A stretch of 64,000 nt of DNA from Camarhynchus parvulus. Taxonomy: Eukaryota; Chordata; Aves; Passeriformes; Thraupidae. The notes below the pieces were generated by a model. It was not told where the DNA came from, did not search any database, and was given only the letters and a program-made list of their open reading frames with translations. This document shows positions 25,574 through 35,453 of this stretch, one piece after another; the first letter of the stretch is position 1, and each line of letters opens with the position of its first letter. Position numbers and translations under genes: made by a program. The DNA lies in NCBI RefSeq assembly GCF_901933205.1, contig NC_044573.1:112527702-112591701 (forward strand). Reading direction: 5' to 3'.

Positions 25574-26135
25574 GTAAGAGATGGATTCCCTGCTTCTCCT
25601 GCTTTCCCAGGGCTTTGGCTGCTCCAGTGCCAGGGCAAACCCCAAACCAGCAGAACGGAGTGGAGTGTGCTGATGGCACTGCTGAGGGACCCTGGGAGGG
25701 GCTGCCAGGCTGCTGGGATTGGGATCAATAATTCACAATTCCATCCTCAGATCGGCCCTTCCCAGCTGGGCCTCTCCTGGGAATTGCCAGCTGTTGGCCC
25801 TGCATTATTTGTGGGGTTTTAGTGTTCTTACACACTCTAAGGACATGAAAGAGGGAAAAGAAATTCCTCCCTGGGTTTCCATCCCTCAGACCCTGCTGAG
25901 TTTGGCTCCCAGCCCTTTCCTGGAGCTTTCTCAGCCCTCCCAACCTTCCTGGTTCCTGTTACATTTTCCAAGGGTGGGACAGACCCTGGGGAGTTTGGGG
26001 ATATTCTTACAAAGGGATGGAATGTCCTGAGAGGGAGAAACCCCAAGGATGATGGAGTGCAGCTCCTGGTGCTGCCCAGTGATCCCAGCAATGCCACCCT
26101 GGCCATCCCGGGCTGTCCAGAGGCTCCTGGGGCTC
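25574..26135 (+). other. ASXL2: ASXL2 intron 8, non-repetitive part
   Basis: No tandem repeat, exon or other feature that I can support. Confidence 0.5.
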
Positions 26136-26139
26136 TGGC

Positions 26140-27120
26140 AGGGCTGGGGATGTGCCCATTGCCAGGGTTGTGCCCATTGCCAGGGTTGTGCCCATTGCCA
26201 GGGTTGTGCCCATTGCCAGGGTTGGGGATGTGCCCATTGCCAGGGGCAGTGCCCATTCCCAGGGCTGGGATGTGCCCATTCCCAGGGTTGTGCCCATTGC
26301 CAGGGTTGGGATGTGCCCATTGCCAGGGTTGTGAATGTGCCCATTGCCAGGGTTGTGAATGTGCCCATTCCCAAGGTTGGGATGTGCCCATTGCCAGGGA
26401 TGTGCCCATTGCCAGGGTTGTGCCCATTCCCAGGGCTGGGATGTGCCCATTGCCAGGGTTGGGATGTGCCCATTCCCAGGGTTGGGATGTGCCCATTCCC
26501 AGGGGCAGTGCCCATTCCCAGGGCTGGGATGTGCCCATTCCCAGGGCTGGGATGTGCCCATTGCCAGGGTTGGGATGTGCCCATTGCCAGGGTTGGGGAT
26601 GTGCCCATTCCCAGGGTTGTGCCCATTCCCAGGGTGGGGATGTGCCCATTGCCAGGGTTGTGCCCATTCCCAGGGTTGGGATGTGCCCATTCCCAGGGAT
26701 GTGCCCATTCCCTGGGTTGGGTTGTGCCCATTGCCAGGGTTGGGATGTGCCCATTGCCAGGGTTGGGATGTGCCCATTGCCAGGGTTGTGCCCATTGCCA
26801 GGGCTGGGATGTGCCCATTGCCAGGGATGTGCCCCTTCCCAGGGTTTGGATGTGCCCATTCCCTGGGTTGGGATGTGCCCCTTCTCAGGGTTGGGATGTG
26901 CCCATTCCCTGGGTTGGGTTGTGCCCATTGCCAGGGTGGGGATGTGCCCATTGCCAGGGATGTGCCCATTCCCAGGGTTTGGATGTGCCCATTGCCAGGG
27001 CTGGGATGTGCCCATTGCCAGGGTTGTGCCCATTCTCAGGGTTTGGATGTGCCCATTCCCTGGGTTGGGATGTGCCCCTTCTCAGGGTTTGGATGTGCCC
27101 ATTCCCTGGGGCAGTGCCCA
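26140..27120. repeat. Minisatellite, ~23-25 bp unit, ~40 copies (1 kb)
   Basis: Unit GATGTGCCCATTGCCAGGGT plus TGG, with CATTCCCAGG and CTTCTCAGGG variants. Open frames of up to 406 codons on both strands are artefacts. Confidence 0.96.
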
Positions 27121-27489
27121 GCAGCCTCTGGGGGAGATCCTTTCCTGAGATCCATCCCAGGTGCCCCTGGCCCAGCTGTTCCCTCACTCTGAGCTCTGGC
27201 CCTGTGCAGAGCAGGCATTGCACAGAGCAGCAGGGCCCAAAAGAAACCCCAGCAGCAAACTGGCTTTAACTGGAGAATTAAAGCACAATTGCTGTGGCCA
27301 AAAGGAGCTGTGGGAACCCTCCTGAGAAGCCAGGCTGCCAAGGGAGGTGGGCTGAGGGGGGATGGAGAGTTCTGAGCCTGCACCTCCCGGCTCTGTTGGT
27401 GAGACATGGAGTTAGAGAATGATCTGAGGTAGAAATCACTTTCAGATTTAGATGAAGGGTTGGGCTGGTTTAGTCCAGAGCTTGCTGAG

Positions 27490-28262
27490 CCAGGTCTGTG
27501 CTCATGGGGAGGTGACAACAGTCCCAGTCCTGGGCATGAGGGGGACAGGGGACAGCAGGACAGCGTGGAGGGGACATGTGCAGGAGCTCAGCTCCCTCCA
27601 GCTCCTGAGAACTTGTCTGAGGAACCAATCCATAAATTCACCAGATCTTCACAGGGTTATGTTTGGGGTGATGCCTTGGGAAGGCTGAGCTGGAGCAGAG
27701 GCTGCACAGAGCTAAAGAATAAAGCAGGGATTGATTCAAAGCATCTCCTGCATGGATCCACCCTGGGCAGCACAAGAGCCCAGCCAGGGCTGCACCCAGG
27801 ATGAACCAAAATGGCCCCAAAATGAACCCAAGATGAACCAAAATGGTCCCAAAATGAACCCAAGATGAACCAAAATGGCCCCAAAATGCACGAGCGGGCG
27901 CAGGGTCTGTCACTGTGATCAGTTCTGCTCCATTTGCATCTTGCAGTTCATTGTCCCATTCCAGCTTTAGCCCATGCAGTCCCATCCTGCTTGGTTTTCT
28001 GTGTTCTGTTTGTGCTCTTGGGCTGAGATTTGGATCCTTTCTCCTTGGTGCCCAGCTGGAGCAGGAATTGTTTTGTCTCCCTGCTCTGTGCACAGAGCTC
28101 ACCATCCCCTGATATGAAACCCAGACCCACACACTAAAGCAGCACAGAATGTGAAAAATAGAAAAGCCAAAGGGATTTATTAAAAAGCCTCAATGGATCC
28201 ATCTTGGGCAGCACAAGAGCCCAGCCAGGGCTGCACCCAAGATGAACCAAAATGGCCCCAAA
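27490..28262. mobile_element. Dispersed repeat copy 3 (probable LTR/ERV-derived)
   Basis: The left part (27490-27664, GTGACAACAGTCCCAGTCCT onward) is also found alone at 32775-32930. The right part from 27668 matches copies 1 and 2. Only about 3 units of the 32-bp minisatellite are present (27800-27890), against 9-10 in the others. A further partial piece (GGATCCATCTTGGGCAGCAC to CAAAATGGCCCC) follows at 28195-28262. Family not identified. Confidence 0.6.
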
Positions 28263-28384
28263 CAAATGGATGCCCTCTGACCAGGTCTCACACCTGAGGC
28301 ATCAGGGAAACCCCAGTGTGACAGGTATTTCACCTGTGTGCAGAGGCCCAAGGAGCACTGGGACAGGTCCCAGGGCCCCAGGGC

Positions 28385-28667
28385 AGGGCAGGTGAGGCTG
28401 ACCAGGTGTGTTGTGCTCCCTCAGGGCAGGGCAGGGCAGTGGGGCTGACCAGGTGTGCTGTGCTCCCCCAGGACAGGGCAGTGGGGCTGACCAGGTGTGT
28501 TGTGCTCCCCAGGGCAGTGAGGCTGACCAGGTGTGTTGTGCTCCCCGGGGCAGGGCAGGGCAGTGAGGCTGACCAGGTGTGTTGTGCTCCCCCAGGGCAG
28601 TGGGGCTGACCAGGTGTGTTGTGCTCCCCAGGGCAGTGGGGCTGACCAGGTGTGTTGTGCTCCCCAG
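28385..28667. repeat. ASXL2: Minisatellite made of the exon 9 acceptor, 36-47 bp unit, ~6 copies plus the real site
   Basis: The unit is GTGTGTTGTGCTCCCCAG|GG followed by CAGTGGGGCTGACCAG. AG ends fall at 28424, 28471, 28512, 28595 and 28631 (a degenerate one near 28553) and then at the true acceptor, 28667. The last two intervals are exactly 36 bp. Copies extend past the AG into GGCAGTG, matching exon 9's GGCAGCTG. Confidence 0.93.
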
Positions 28668-28831
28668 GGCAGCTGAAGAGAGCGCGCTGTGCCGAGATCG
28701 ATGTGGAGACACCGGACTCCATCCTGGTGAACACCAACCTGAGGGCCCTGATCAACAAGCACACCTTCAGCCTGCTGCCCCCCGAGGGCCAGCAGCGCCT
28801 GCTGCTGCTGCTGCCTGACGTGGACAGACAG
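28668..28831 (+). CDS. ASXL2: ASXL2 exon 9: start of the DEUBAD domain
   Basis: 164 nt, entered in phase 1 (A plus GG makes Arg) and left in phase 0. It encodes [18 protein letters not shown], then [16 protein letters not shown] and [14 protein letters not shown]. This is the first half of the DEUBAD (ASXH) domain, the helical module through which ASXL proteins bind and activate BAP1. The NTNLRALI and LLLLLP-VDRQ helices are near-invariant. The donor is CAG|GTACGG at 28832. Both junctions are embedded in tandem copies of themselves; the boundaries were chosen because only they keep the frame with exons 8 and 10. Confidence 0.95.
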
Positions 28832-29860
28832 GTACGGTCACCTGGGCTGGGCTGCCCAGGTACACACTCACCTGGGCTGCACCAGGTACACAACTCACCT
28901 GGGCTGGGCTGCCCAGGTACACACTCACCTGGGCTGCCCCAGGTACACAACTCACCTGGGCTGCACCAGGTACACAACTCACCTGGGCTGGGCTGCCCAG
29001 GTACACACTCACCTGGGCTGCACCAGGTACACAACTCACCTGGGCTGGGCTGCCCAGGTACACACTCACCTGGGCTGTCCCAGGTTGCTGCACCACTACA
29101 CAATTCACCTGGGCTGGGCTGCCCAGGTACACAACTCACCTAGGCTGCCCCAGGTACACACTCACCTGGGCTGGGCTGCCCAGGTACACACTCACCTGGG
29201 CTGCCCCAGGTACACAACTCACCTGGGCTGGGCTGCCCAGGTACACAACTCACCTGGGCTGCCCCAGGTCCTGCACTCACCTGGGCTGTACACACAGGTA
29301 CAGCATTCACCTGGGCTGCCCAGGTACAGCACTCACCTGGGCTGCACCAGGTACACAACTCACCTGGGCTGTACTCACAGGTACACACTCACCTGGGCTG
29401 GGCTGCACCAGGTACACAACTCACCTGGGCTGGGCTGCCCAGGTACACAACTCACCTGGGCTGGGCTGCCCAGGTACACAACTCACCTGGGCTGCACCAG
29501 GTACAGCACTCACCTGGGCTGTACACACAGGTACACAACTCACCTGGGCTGCCCCACGTACAGAACTCACCTGGGCTGCCCCACACAGGTACAGCATTCA
29601 CCTGGGCTGTCCCAGGTACACAACTCACCTGGGCTGCGGTACACAACTCACCTGGGCTTCCCAGGTACACAACTCACCTGGGCTGCCCAGGTACACAACT
29701 CACCTGGGCTTCCCAGGTACACAACTCACCTGGGCTGTCCCAGGTACACAACTCACCTGGGCTTCCCAGGTACACAACTCACCTGGGCTGTCCCAGGTAC
29801 ACAACTCACCTGGGCTTCCCAGGTACACAACTCACCTGGGCTGTCCCGCCCTGCAGGGCT
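28832..29860. repeat. ASXL2: Minisatellite made of the exon 9 donor, ~24-33 bp unit, ~30 copies (1 kb)
   Basis: CAG|GTAC, the step at the true donor (28831/28832), recurs about 30 times as CCCAGGTACACAACTCACCT followed by GGGCTG. The same unit read on the minus strand contains CCCAGGTGAGT, a full consensus donor in the antisense direction, also about 30 times. Confidence 0.94.
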
Positions 29861-29967
29861 CCGGGGCAGGCAGGGAGGGATGCCAGGTGGAGATCCTGAT
29901 CCTGTTGTACCTGTGGGGAGAGGGGCACAGGGGCAGGGGAAAGCCAGTCCACCTTTGGGTGACCTCA

Positions 29968-29972
29968 TGGTC

Positions 29973-30025
<53 letters not shown>

Positions 30026-30030
30026 AATAG
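29968..30030. repeat. (AAT)n microsatellite
   Basis: About 20 triplets of ATA/AAT with one CTAAT interruption. Confidence 0.95.
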
Positions 30031-30054
30031 CCACCTAATAATCATTGTCATTGT

Positions 30055-30315
30055 TCAGGACCTGGCAGGGCCTGAAGGGGCTCCAGGAGAGCTGCAGAGG
30101 GACTGGGGACAAGGCCTGGAGGGACAGGAGCCAGGGAATGGCTCCCAGTGCCAGAGGGCAGGGACTGGATGGGATCTGGGGAATGGGAATTGTTCCCTGG
30201 CAGGGTGGGCAGGCCCTGGCACAGGGTGCCCACCCTGGATCCCTGGCAGTGCCCAAGGCCAGGCTGGACACTGGGTTGGGAGCACCTGGGACACTGGGAA
30301 TGTTCCCAAATCCTC
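30055..30315 (+). mobile_element. CR1-type LINE 3' fragment
   Basis: Forward copy with GGGACTGGGGACAAGGCCTG, CCCTGGCAGGGTGGGCAGGC and TGCCCAAGGCCAGGCTGGAC in order. Confidence 0.8.
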
Positions 30316-30499
30316 CAGAATTGTTGTAGGAGAAACAGCACCAGGATTTTAGTGTGCCCCTCTGAAACAGCACCACGTTTTCAGTGTGCCCCTCTGAGGC
30401 TCTGCTTTGTCCAGCTGTGTGACAAAATCCTGATCCCCACGGGGCTGGACACTAAAGCTGCTCCCCTGCTCCAGCTGTGGCCCAGCACACCAGGGCTGG

Positions 30500-31104
30500 G
30501 ACCAGCAGGTGACCAGCAGGTGACCAGCAGGTGACCAGGGCAGTGGTCAGCAGGTGACATGGGGCTGTGGCCAGGAGCTGGCCAGGGCTGTGGTCAGCAG
30601 GTGGCCAGGGGATGTGGCCATGAGCTCTGGCCAGCAGGTGACCAGGCTGTGGCCAGGGCTGTGACCAGCAGGTGACCAGGCTGTGGCCAGGCTGTGACCA
30701 TCAGGTGACCAGGCTGTGGCCAGGCTGTGACCAGCAGGTGACCAGGCTGTGGCCAGGCTGTGGCCATCAGGTGACCAGGCTGTGGCCAGGGCTGTGACCA
30801 GCAGGTGGCCAGGGGATGTGGCCAGCAGGTGGCCAGCAGGTGACCGGGCTGTGACCAGCAGGTGACCAGGCTGTGGCCAGGCTGTGGCCAGTAGGTGACC
30901 AGGCTGTGACCAGGCTGTGGCCAGCAGGTGACCAGGCTGTGGCCAGCAGGTGACCGGGCTGTGGCCAGGCTGTGGCCAGCAGGTGGCCAGGCTGTGGCCA
31001 GGCTGTGGCCAGGCTGTGGCCAGTAGGTGACCGGGCTGTGGCCAGGCTGTGGCCAGCAGGTGACCATGTTGTGGCCAGCAGGTGACCAGGCTGTGTGTCC
31101 CCAG
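30500..31104. repeat. ASXL2: Minisatellite of CAGCAGGTGACCAGGCTGTGG type, reaching the exon 10 acceptor
   Basis: Irregular units of 15-36 bp built from GGCCAGCAGGTGACCAGGCT and GTGGCCAGG. The last unit reads ACCAGGCTGTGTGTCCCCAG and then GTGGGCC, the exon 10 start. CAG|GTGGCC and CAG|GTGACC copies upstream mimic that junction. Confidence 0.93.
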
Positions 31105-31201
31105 GTGGGCCCCGATGGGCTGATGAAGCTCAGCAGCTCCGCGCTCAACAACGAGTTCTTCACCTCGGCTGCACAGGGCTGGAAGGAGAGGCTGTCAGAA
31201 G
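31105..31201 (+). CDS. ASXL2: ASXL2 exon 10: middle of the DEUBAD domain
   Basis: 97 nt, phase 0 in and phase 1 out. It encodes [16 protein letters not shown], then [16 protein letters not shown]. The [16 protein letters not shown] pattern is diagnostic of the DEUBAD core. Gly-Trp and Ser-Glu here match ASXL2 better than ASXL1 as I recall them. The acceptor is GTGTGTCCCCAG and the donor GAAG|GTAAAG at 31202. It forms the BAP1-contacting helices together with exons 9 and 11. Confidence 0.95.
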
Positions 31202-31214
31202 GTAAAGCCTGCCC

Positions 31215-31320
31215 AGGACCAGCCGGGGAGGGGCTGAGGAGCCCCAGGACCAGCCAGGGAGGGGCTGAGGAGCCCCAGGACCAGCCAGGGAGGGGCTGAG
31301 GAGCCCCAGGACCCTCAGCT
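31215..31320. repeat. Minisatellite, ~34-bp unit, ~3.5 copies
   Basis: GGGGCTGAGGAGCCCCAGGA plus CCAGCCAGGGA, just after the exon 10 donor. Confidence 0.9.
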
Positions 31321-31599
31321 GGGCAGGAGCTGGGGAGCCTGCAGGGTGCTCCTGGAGCAGCTGCAGCTCTGCAGGGACTCACTGCCCACAGAGGGGGGCT
31401 CAGGGTGGGAGGGGGCTGCAGGAGGAGTTCTGTGTTGAACTGACAGAGCAAAACCCTGGAAGAGATGAGAAAAGAAGGAGAAATGTTGAAAATCTGAACT
31501 GGCAGTAGAGCTGGGGCACTCTGGGGTTGTGGCTCCTAAACACAGACACTGCTGGGGGCAGAGAAGGGAAATTCTGTTCCAGAGCAGGGCATGGAGTGC

Positions 31600-31890
31600 T
31601 TTGAGCCATCCCTTTGGGTGTTTGGATGGAAACTGGGGGAAATTCTTCCCTGGGAGGGTGGTGAGGCCCTTCCAAATCTGACCAGGCCATTTCCCCTTGG
31701 CCTGTCCCTGTTCCCTGGGAGCAGAGCCTGACCCCCCCTGGCTGTCCCCTCCTGGCAGGGACTTGTGCAGAGCCACAAGGTCCCCCCTGAGCCTCCTTTG
31801 CTCCAGGCTGAGCCCCTTCCCAGCTCCCTCAGCCCCTCCTGGGGCTCCATTCCCTTCCCAGCTCCGTTCCCTGGACTGCCCCATTCCACT
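31600..31890 (-). mobile_element. CR1-type LINE fragment
   Basis: Reverse-orientation copy with CCATTTCCCCTTGGCCTGTC, GCTGTCCCCTCCTGGCAGGG and CTCCTTTGCTCCAGGCTGAG. It carries the unexpanded CCTGTCCCTGTTCCCTGG that has become an array at 9257. Confidence 0.8.
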
Positions 31891-32023
31891 AGGGCAGCAG
31901 CCTGGGCTGCAGGGGCTCCTGGGACACCCACCTGGGGCTGTGCCCCCTTAGCCAGCCCTTCCCTGGCCCCTGTGCCCATTCCCCAGCCCTTCCCTGGCTC
32001 AGAAATCCCCTCTGCATCCCCAG

Positions 32024-32129
32024 GAGAGTTCACCCCAGAAATGCAGCTCCGGATCCGGCAGGAGATCGAGAAGGAGAAGAAGGTGGAGCTGTGGAAGGAG
32101 CGCTTCTTTGAGAGCTACTACGGGCAGAG
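32024..32129 (+). CDS. ASXL2: ASXL2 exon 11: end of the DEUBAD domain
   Basis: 106 nt, entered in phase 1 (G plus GA makes Gly) and left in phase 2. It encodes [18 protein letters not shown], then [16 protein letters not shown]. This charged helix closes the DEUBAD domain. The acceptor is GCATCCCCAG and the donor CAGAG|GTGAGA at 32130. No tandem array touches either end, in contrast to exons 9 and 10. Confidence 0.95.
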
Positions 32130-33426
32130 GTGAGAGCTCAGCTGGGTTCTGGGGTGTCCATCCATGGACATTGGGTTCCCTGGAGCCTGAGGGAGGTTCC
32201 TGGCTTCTGCTGGTTCCAGGAAACCAGGAAATGCCAGCAGGATCTGGGTCAGGTGGGAGGTTTGTCACCCTTTATGCACTGCAGGGTGTCCTGGGATGTC
32301 TCTCCTCTTGCCCTCCTTGGTGGAGCCACCCCCATGGCTCTCCTGGAGCTGGGGGGGCCGAGTGTGTCCCACCCCAGGGACAGGACCTGCATTCCCACGT
32401 GTCCAACCCCACACCACGTGGTGAAACCCCCAAATCTGCCAAGCTTTGATTCCCTGCCTCCTCTTGCTTCAGGGGTTTCCCGTCCTTTGGGGCTACAGGG
32501 AGGATTTGGGGTTTCTGAGTTCCTGAGAGACCTGGTGTAAATAAGTGACCAGGAATTTCTAACCCTGCCCTGTGCCAGGTTTGGGGTTGTCCTCACCCTG
32601 CCAGCCACTGTGCCCCCCGTTCATCCTGGGTGTTTTAACCCTTCAGAGCCTGGGGGGCATTCCTGGCATTCCGTGGTGTGGTTGGGGTGCTGTGGGTGTC
32701 CCTACAGGCTGTAGGAACAGCTACAGGGATACACCAGGCTGGGAGTGCAGCTCACCAGGAGCTTCATCAGCTGTGACAACAGCCCCAGTCCTGGGCATGA
32801 GGGGGACAGGGGACAGCAGGACAGTGTGGAGGGGACGTGTGTGGGAGCTCAGCTCCCTGCAGCTCCTGAGAACTTGTCTGGGGAACCAATCCACAGATTC
32901 ACCAGACCTTCACAGGGTTGTGTTTGGGGAAAAAAACCCAATTTGACAAATCACTGAGAGGGATGGAGGAAGTTAATCCAGAAGGAGAAACTTTTCCCTG
33001 GCATCACCCTGGGAATTAGATCCCATGTTCCTCCTGAAGGGGTGGTGGGACCTTTCCTTCTCGGTGTCCCCTCCTGCCAGTGTCACCGTGTGAGCTGCAG
33101 AGGGGGCACTGGGGGCTCCTACAAGGAAACATTCACTGTTGGCCAAACCCTTTGGGTTTGCATCCTGGAAAATTGGTGTCTGGAGCAGGCCTGGAGCCAC
33201 CCAGTGTTCCATGTATTGCATTTAGCTGTTTTAATCTCTGATGCTCATTTCTGTTTCTTGTGGAAGGATTATCAGTAGGGAAGGTTCTCAGTGATGGTGG
33301 CGCAGAGCTGGGCGTGTGAGACATTTCTGTAGGGAGCTTATTTAGAGAATCCTGCCTCCATTTCCCAAGGATGGGATGGATTTGCAGGGATGCTTCACAA
33401 AGCAGACTCTCTGTTTTCCTTGGCAG
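32130..33426 (+). other. ASXL2: ASXL2 intron 11
   Basis: Largely non-repetitive. 32775-32930 is a copy of the left part of the dispersed element at 27490-27664 (GTGACAACAG-CCCAGTCCTG onward). No further exon was found. Confidence 0.55.
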
Positions 33427-34005
33427 TTCTGGGCTGAGCCCTGAGGAGTCGGAGCGACTGACAGCACAGCCCGAGGCGGCCGAGCCCGGCCGGCCCCGCA
33501 GCCCCCCGGCCCCACGGCGGGAGCAGAGCACATGCACGGCCCCCTCGGAGCCCCAGGCAGCCCCAGCAGGCGGCAGGAAAGCGGCAGAGGAGGCCAGAGA
33601 GGAGCCACAGCCCAAGGCAGCCAAGGCCGAGGCATCCCCGGAGCGGCGAGCGCCGAGAGCCGGCGAGCGGCCGGGGCCCGGCCGGGAGAGAGAAACCCTG
33701 CCCCAGAAACCCCCCAGCAGCACCAGCCACGGGCCAGAGGAGCACAGGAAGCCTGGGGCGGCCAAGGAGGCGCCAGGGAAGGAAAATCTGGGTGCCCCGA
33801 GCAAACCAAAGAGCCCCGAGGCAGGCGGGGCAGCGGCCAAGGCGCAGAGCCCCATGACGGCCACGGCGGAGAAGGAGAAGGAGGAGGAGAAGCCCCTCAG
33901 GAGCGAGGCCATGGAGGTTGGGGTGGAAGCCCACAAGAGGAAGTTGGAGAGCAGGGAGGAAGCTCCAGGCAGCCCCGAGAAGAAGCCCCGTGTGGCTGAG
34001 CCCTG

Positions 34006-34085
<80 letters not shown>

Positions 34086-34147
34086 CCTTTCGGAGGCAGC
34101 CCTTTCCCGGCGTGGGGCCGGCGGTGCCGCGGGTGCCCCCGCTCAAG
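33427..34147 (+). CDS. ASXL2: ASXL2 exon 12: disordered linker with a 26-Gln tract
   Basis: 721 nt, entered in phase 2 (AG plus T makes Ser) and left in phase 0. It encodes SSGLSPEESERLTAQP, then a long Pro/Ala/Glu/Lys-rich low-complexity stretch. Conserved islands include SKPKSPEAGG, HKRKLES-EEAPGSPEKK and the closing VPPLK. The mammalian counterpart is similar in length but less GC-rich. 34007-34084 is 26 uninterrupted CAG codons; mammals have only a few Gln at this point. The acceptor is TTTTCCTTGGCAG and the donor AAG|GTGAGC at 34148. The open frame continues past 34148, but the [16 protein letters not shown] join to exon 13 fixes the true end. Confidence 0.92.
34007..34084 (+). repeat. 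ASXL2: Coding (CAG)26 tract
   Basis: 26 pure CAG codons inside exon 12, between a Cys codon and Ala-Phe-Arg-Arg. There are no CAA interruptions, so length variation between individuals is likely. Confidence 0.97.
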
Positions 34148-34454
34148 GTGAGCCCAGCAGGGACACAGCCACGGCCAGGCCTCCCCCAGGGCTCCCCCGG
34201 GGCACTGAACCCCAAACTGGGGGCTCAGGGGGGTGGAAGGGCCCTCGGAGCCCAGCCCGTCCCTGTCACAGCTCCTGCTGTCCCAGGCTGCAGACAGGGA
34301 GAGCTCTGCAGGGCCGTGGTGACAAAGAGGGGCAGGAGCCTGGCAGCTGGGGACACCCAGGGCCACAGGGGCCGTCCAGGCTCCCCTGCAGCCAGCCCAG
34401 ACCCTGGGGTGAAAGGCAGAGCCCCTGGCAGCGCTGCAGTCTGGTGTGTGGGGC

Positions 34455-34840
34455 TGTGTGACCGTGCTCACAGGGGTCCCAGGATGAGGGAAGAGACGAG
34501 GATCTGACTCCTGGTTTCAGGAGGCTGATTTATTATTTTATGATATATATTATATTAAAGCTATACTAAAATAATAGAAGAAAGGATTTCATCAGAAGGC
34601 TGGCTAAGAATAGAAAAAGAAAGAATGAACAACAAAGGTTTGTGGCTCGGACAGAGAGTTTGAGCCAGCTGGGCTGTGATTGGCCATTAATTAAAAACAA
34701 CCACATGAGACCAATCACATGCACCTGTTGCATTCCACAGCAGCAGATAACCATTGTTTACATTTTGTTCCTGAGGCCTCTCAGCTTCTCAGGAGGAAAG
34801 ATCCTAAGGAAAGGATTTTTCATAAAACGTGTCTGTGACA
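34455..34840 (-). mobile_element. Solo LTR of an endogenous retrovirus, minus strand
   Basis: About 386 bp running, on the + strand, from TGTGTGACCGTGCTCACAGG to AAAACGTGTCTGTGACA. Read on the minus strand it starts TGTCACAGACACG and ends GGTCACACA, the TG...CA form of an LTR. Landmarks are TTTTTCATAAAACGTG and the TGGTCTCATGTGGTTG region. It closely resembles an LTR family that I recall as common in songbirds (TguLTR5-like). I see no clear target-site duplication and no internal retroviral genes. It lies in ASXL2 intron 12. Confidence 0.75.
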
Positions 34841-35009
34841 CCACTCAGAGCCATGGGGTTTGCAGCACCCCAAAACTGCCTGGGAGACATCCGAGGGTCA
34901 GACAGGTCTCTTGTCTCAAGGCAGGGACAGGAGGGGTTTCTCCAAAGGGATTTCTCCACCACCACCAGTTCTCTCAGACCAAAGTGCAAACACCAACCTG
35001 TGGGTCGGG

Positions 35010-35445
35010 TGTTCCCCGTGTCTCAGCTGTGCTTCTCTCCTGGGTCAGGTGTTCCCCGTGTCTCAGCCGTGCTTCTCTCCTGGGTCAGGTGTTCCCTGTG
35101 TCTCAGCTGTGCTTCTCTCCTGGGTCAGGTGTTCCCCGTGTCTCAGCTGTGCTTTTCTCCTGGGTCAGGTGTTCCCTGTGTCTCAGCTGTGCTTTTCTCC
35201 TGGGTCAGGTGTTCCCTGTGTCTCAGCTGTGCTTTTCTCCTGGGTCAGGTGTTCCCCGTGTCTCAGCCGTGCTTCTCTCCTGGGTCAGGCGTTCCCCGTG
35301 TCTCAGCTATGCTTTTCTCCTGGGTCAGGTGTTCCATGTGTCTCAGCCGTGCTTTTCTCCTGGGTCAGGTGTTCCCTGTGTCTCAGCTATGCTTTTCTCC
35401 TGGGTCAGGTGTTCCCCGTGTCTCAGCTGTGCTTCTCTCCTGCTC
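35010..35445. repeat. ASXL2: Minisatellite resembling the exon 13 acceptor, 40-bp unit, ~11 copies
   Basis: The unit is GTGTTCCCCGTGTCTCAGCT plus GTGCTTCTCTCCTGGGTCAG, exactly 40 bp across most of the array. The real junction is GCTTCTCTCCTGCTCTCTTG plus CAG|ATTCCCGTGTCCAG. The pyrimidine tract and the TTCCC-GTGT-CAG exon start both recur in each unit. Confidence 0.9.
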
Positions 35446-35453
35446 TCTTGCAG

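Noticed and set aside
28832..29860. CRISPR-like array
   Set aside because: Regularly spaced repeats, but with no unique spacers, in a vertebrate intron. The spacing is internal to a minisatellite.
34148..34507. Read-through of exon 12 past 34147
   Set aside because: Open but non-conserved. The GTGAGC donor and the in-phase join to exon 13 mark the end. Read-through remains possible only as intron retention.
34449..34846. Target-site duplication around the solo LTR
   Set aside because: The bases on either side (GGGGC and CCACT) do not match. Either the ends are off by a few bases or the duplication has decayed.
34860..35453. Upstream extension of the exon 13 frame to an ATG at 34860
   Set aside because: The frame is open through the 40-bp array by chance. 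A clear acceptor at 35453 and the VPPLK|IPVSR join to exon 12 show that coding starts at 35454 in this exon.
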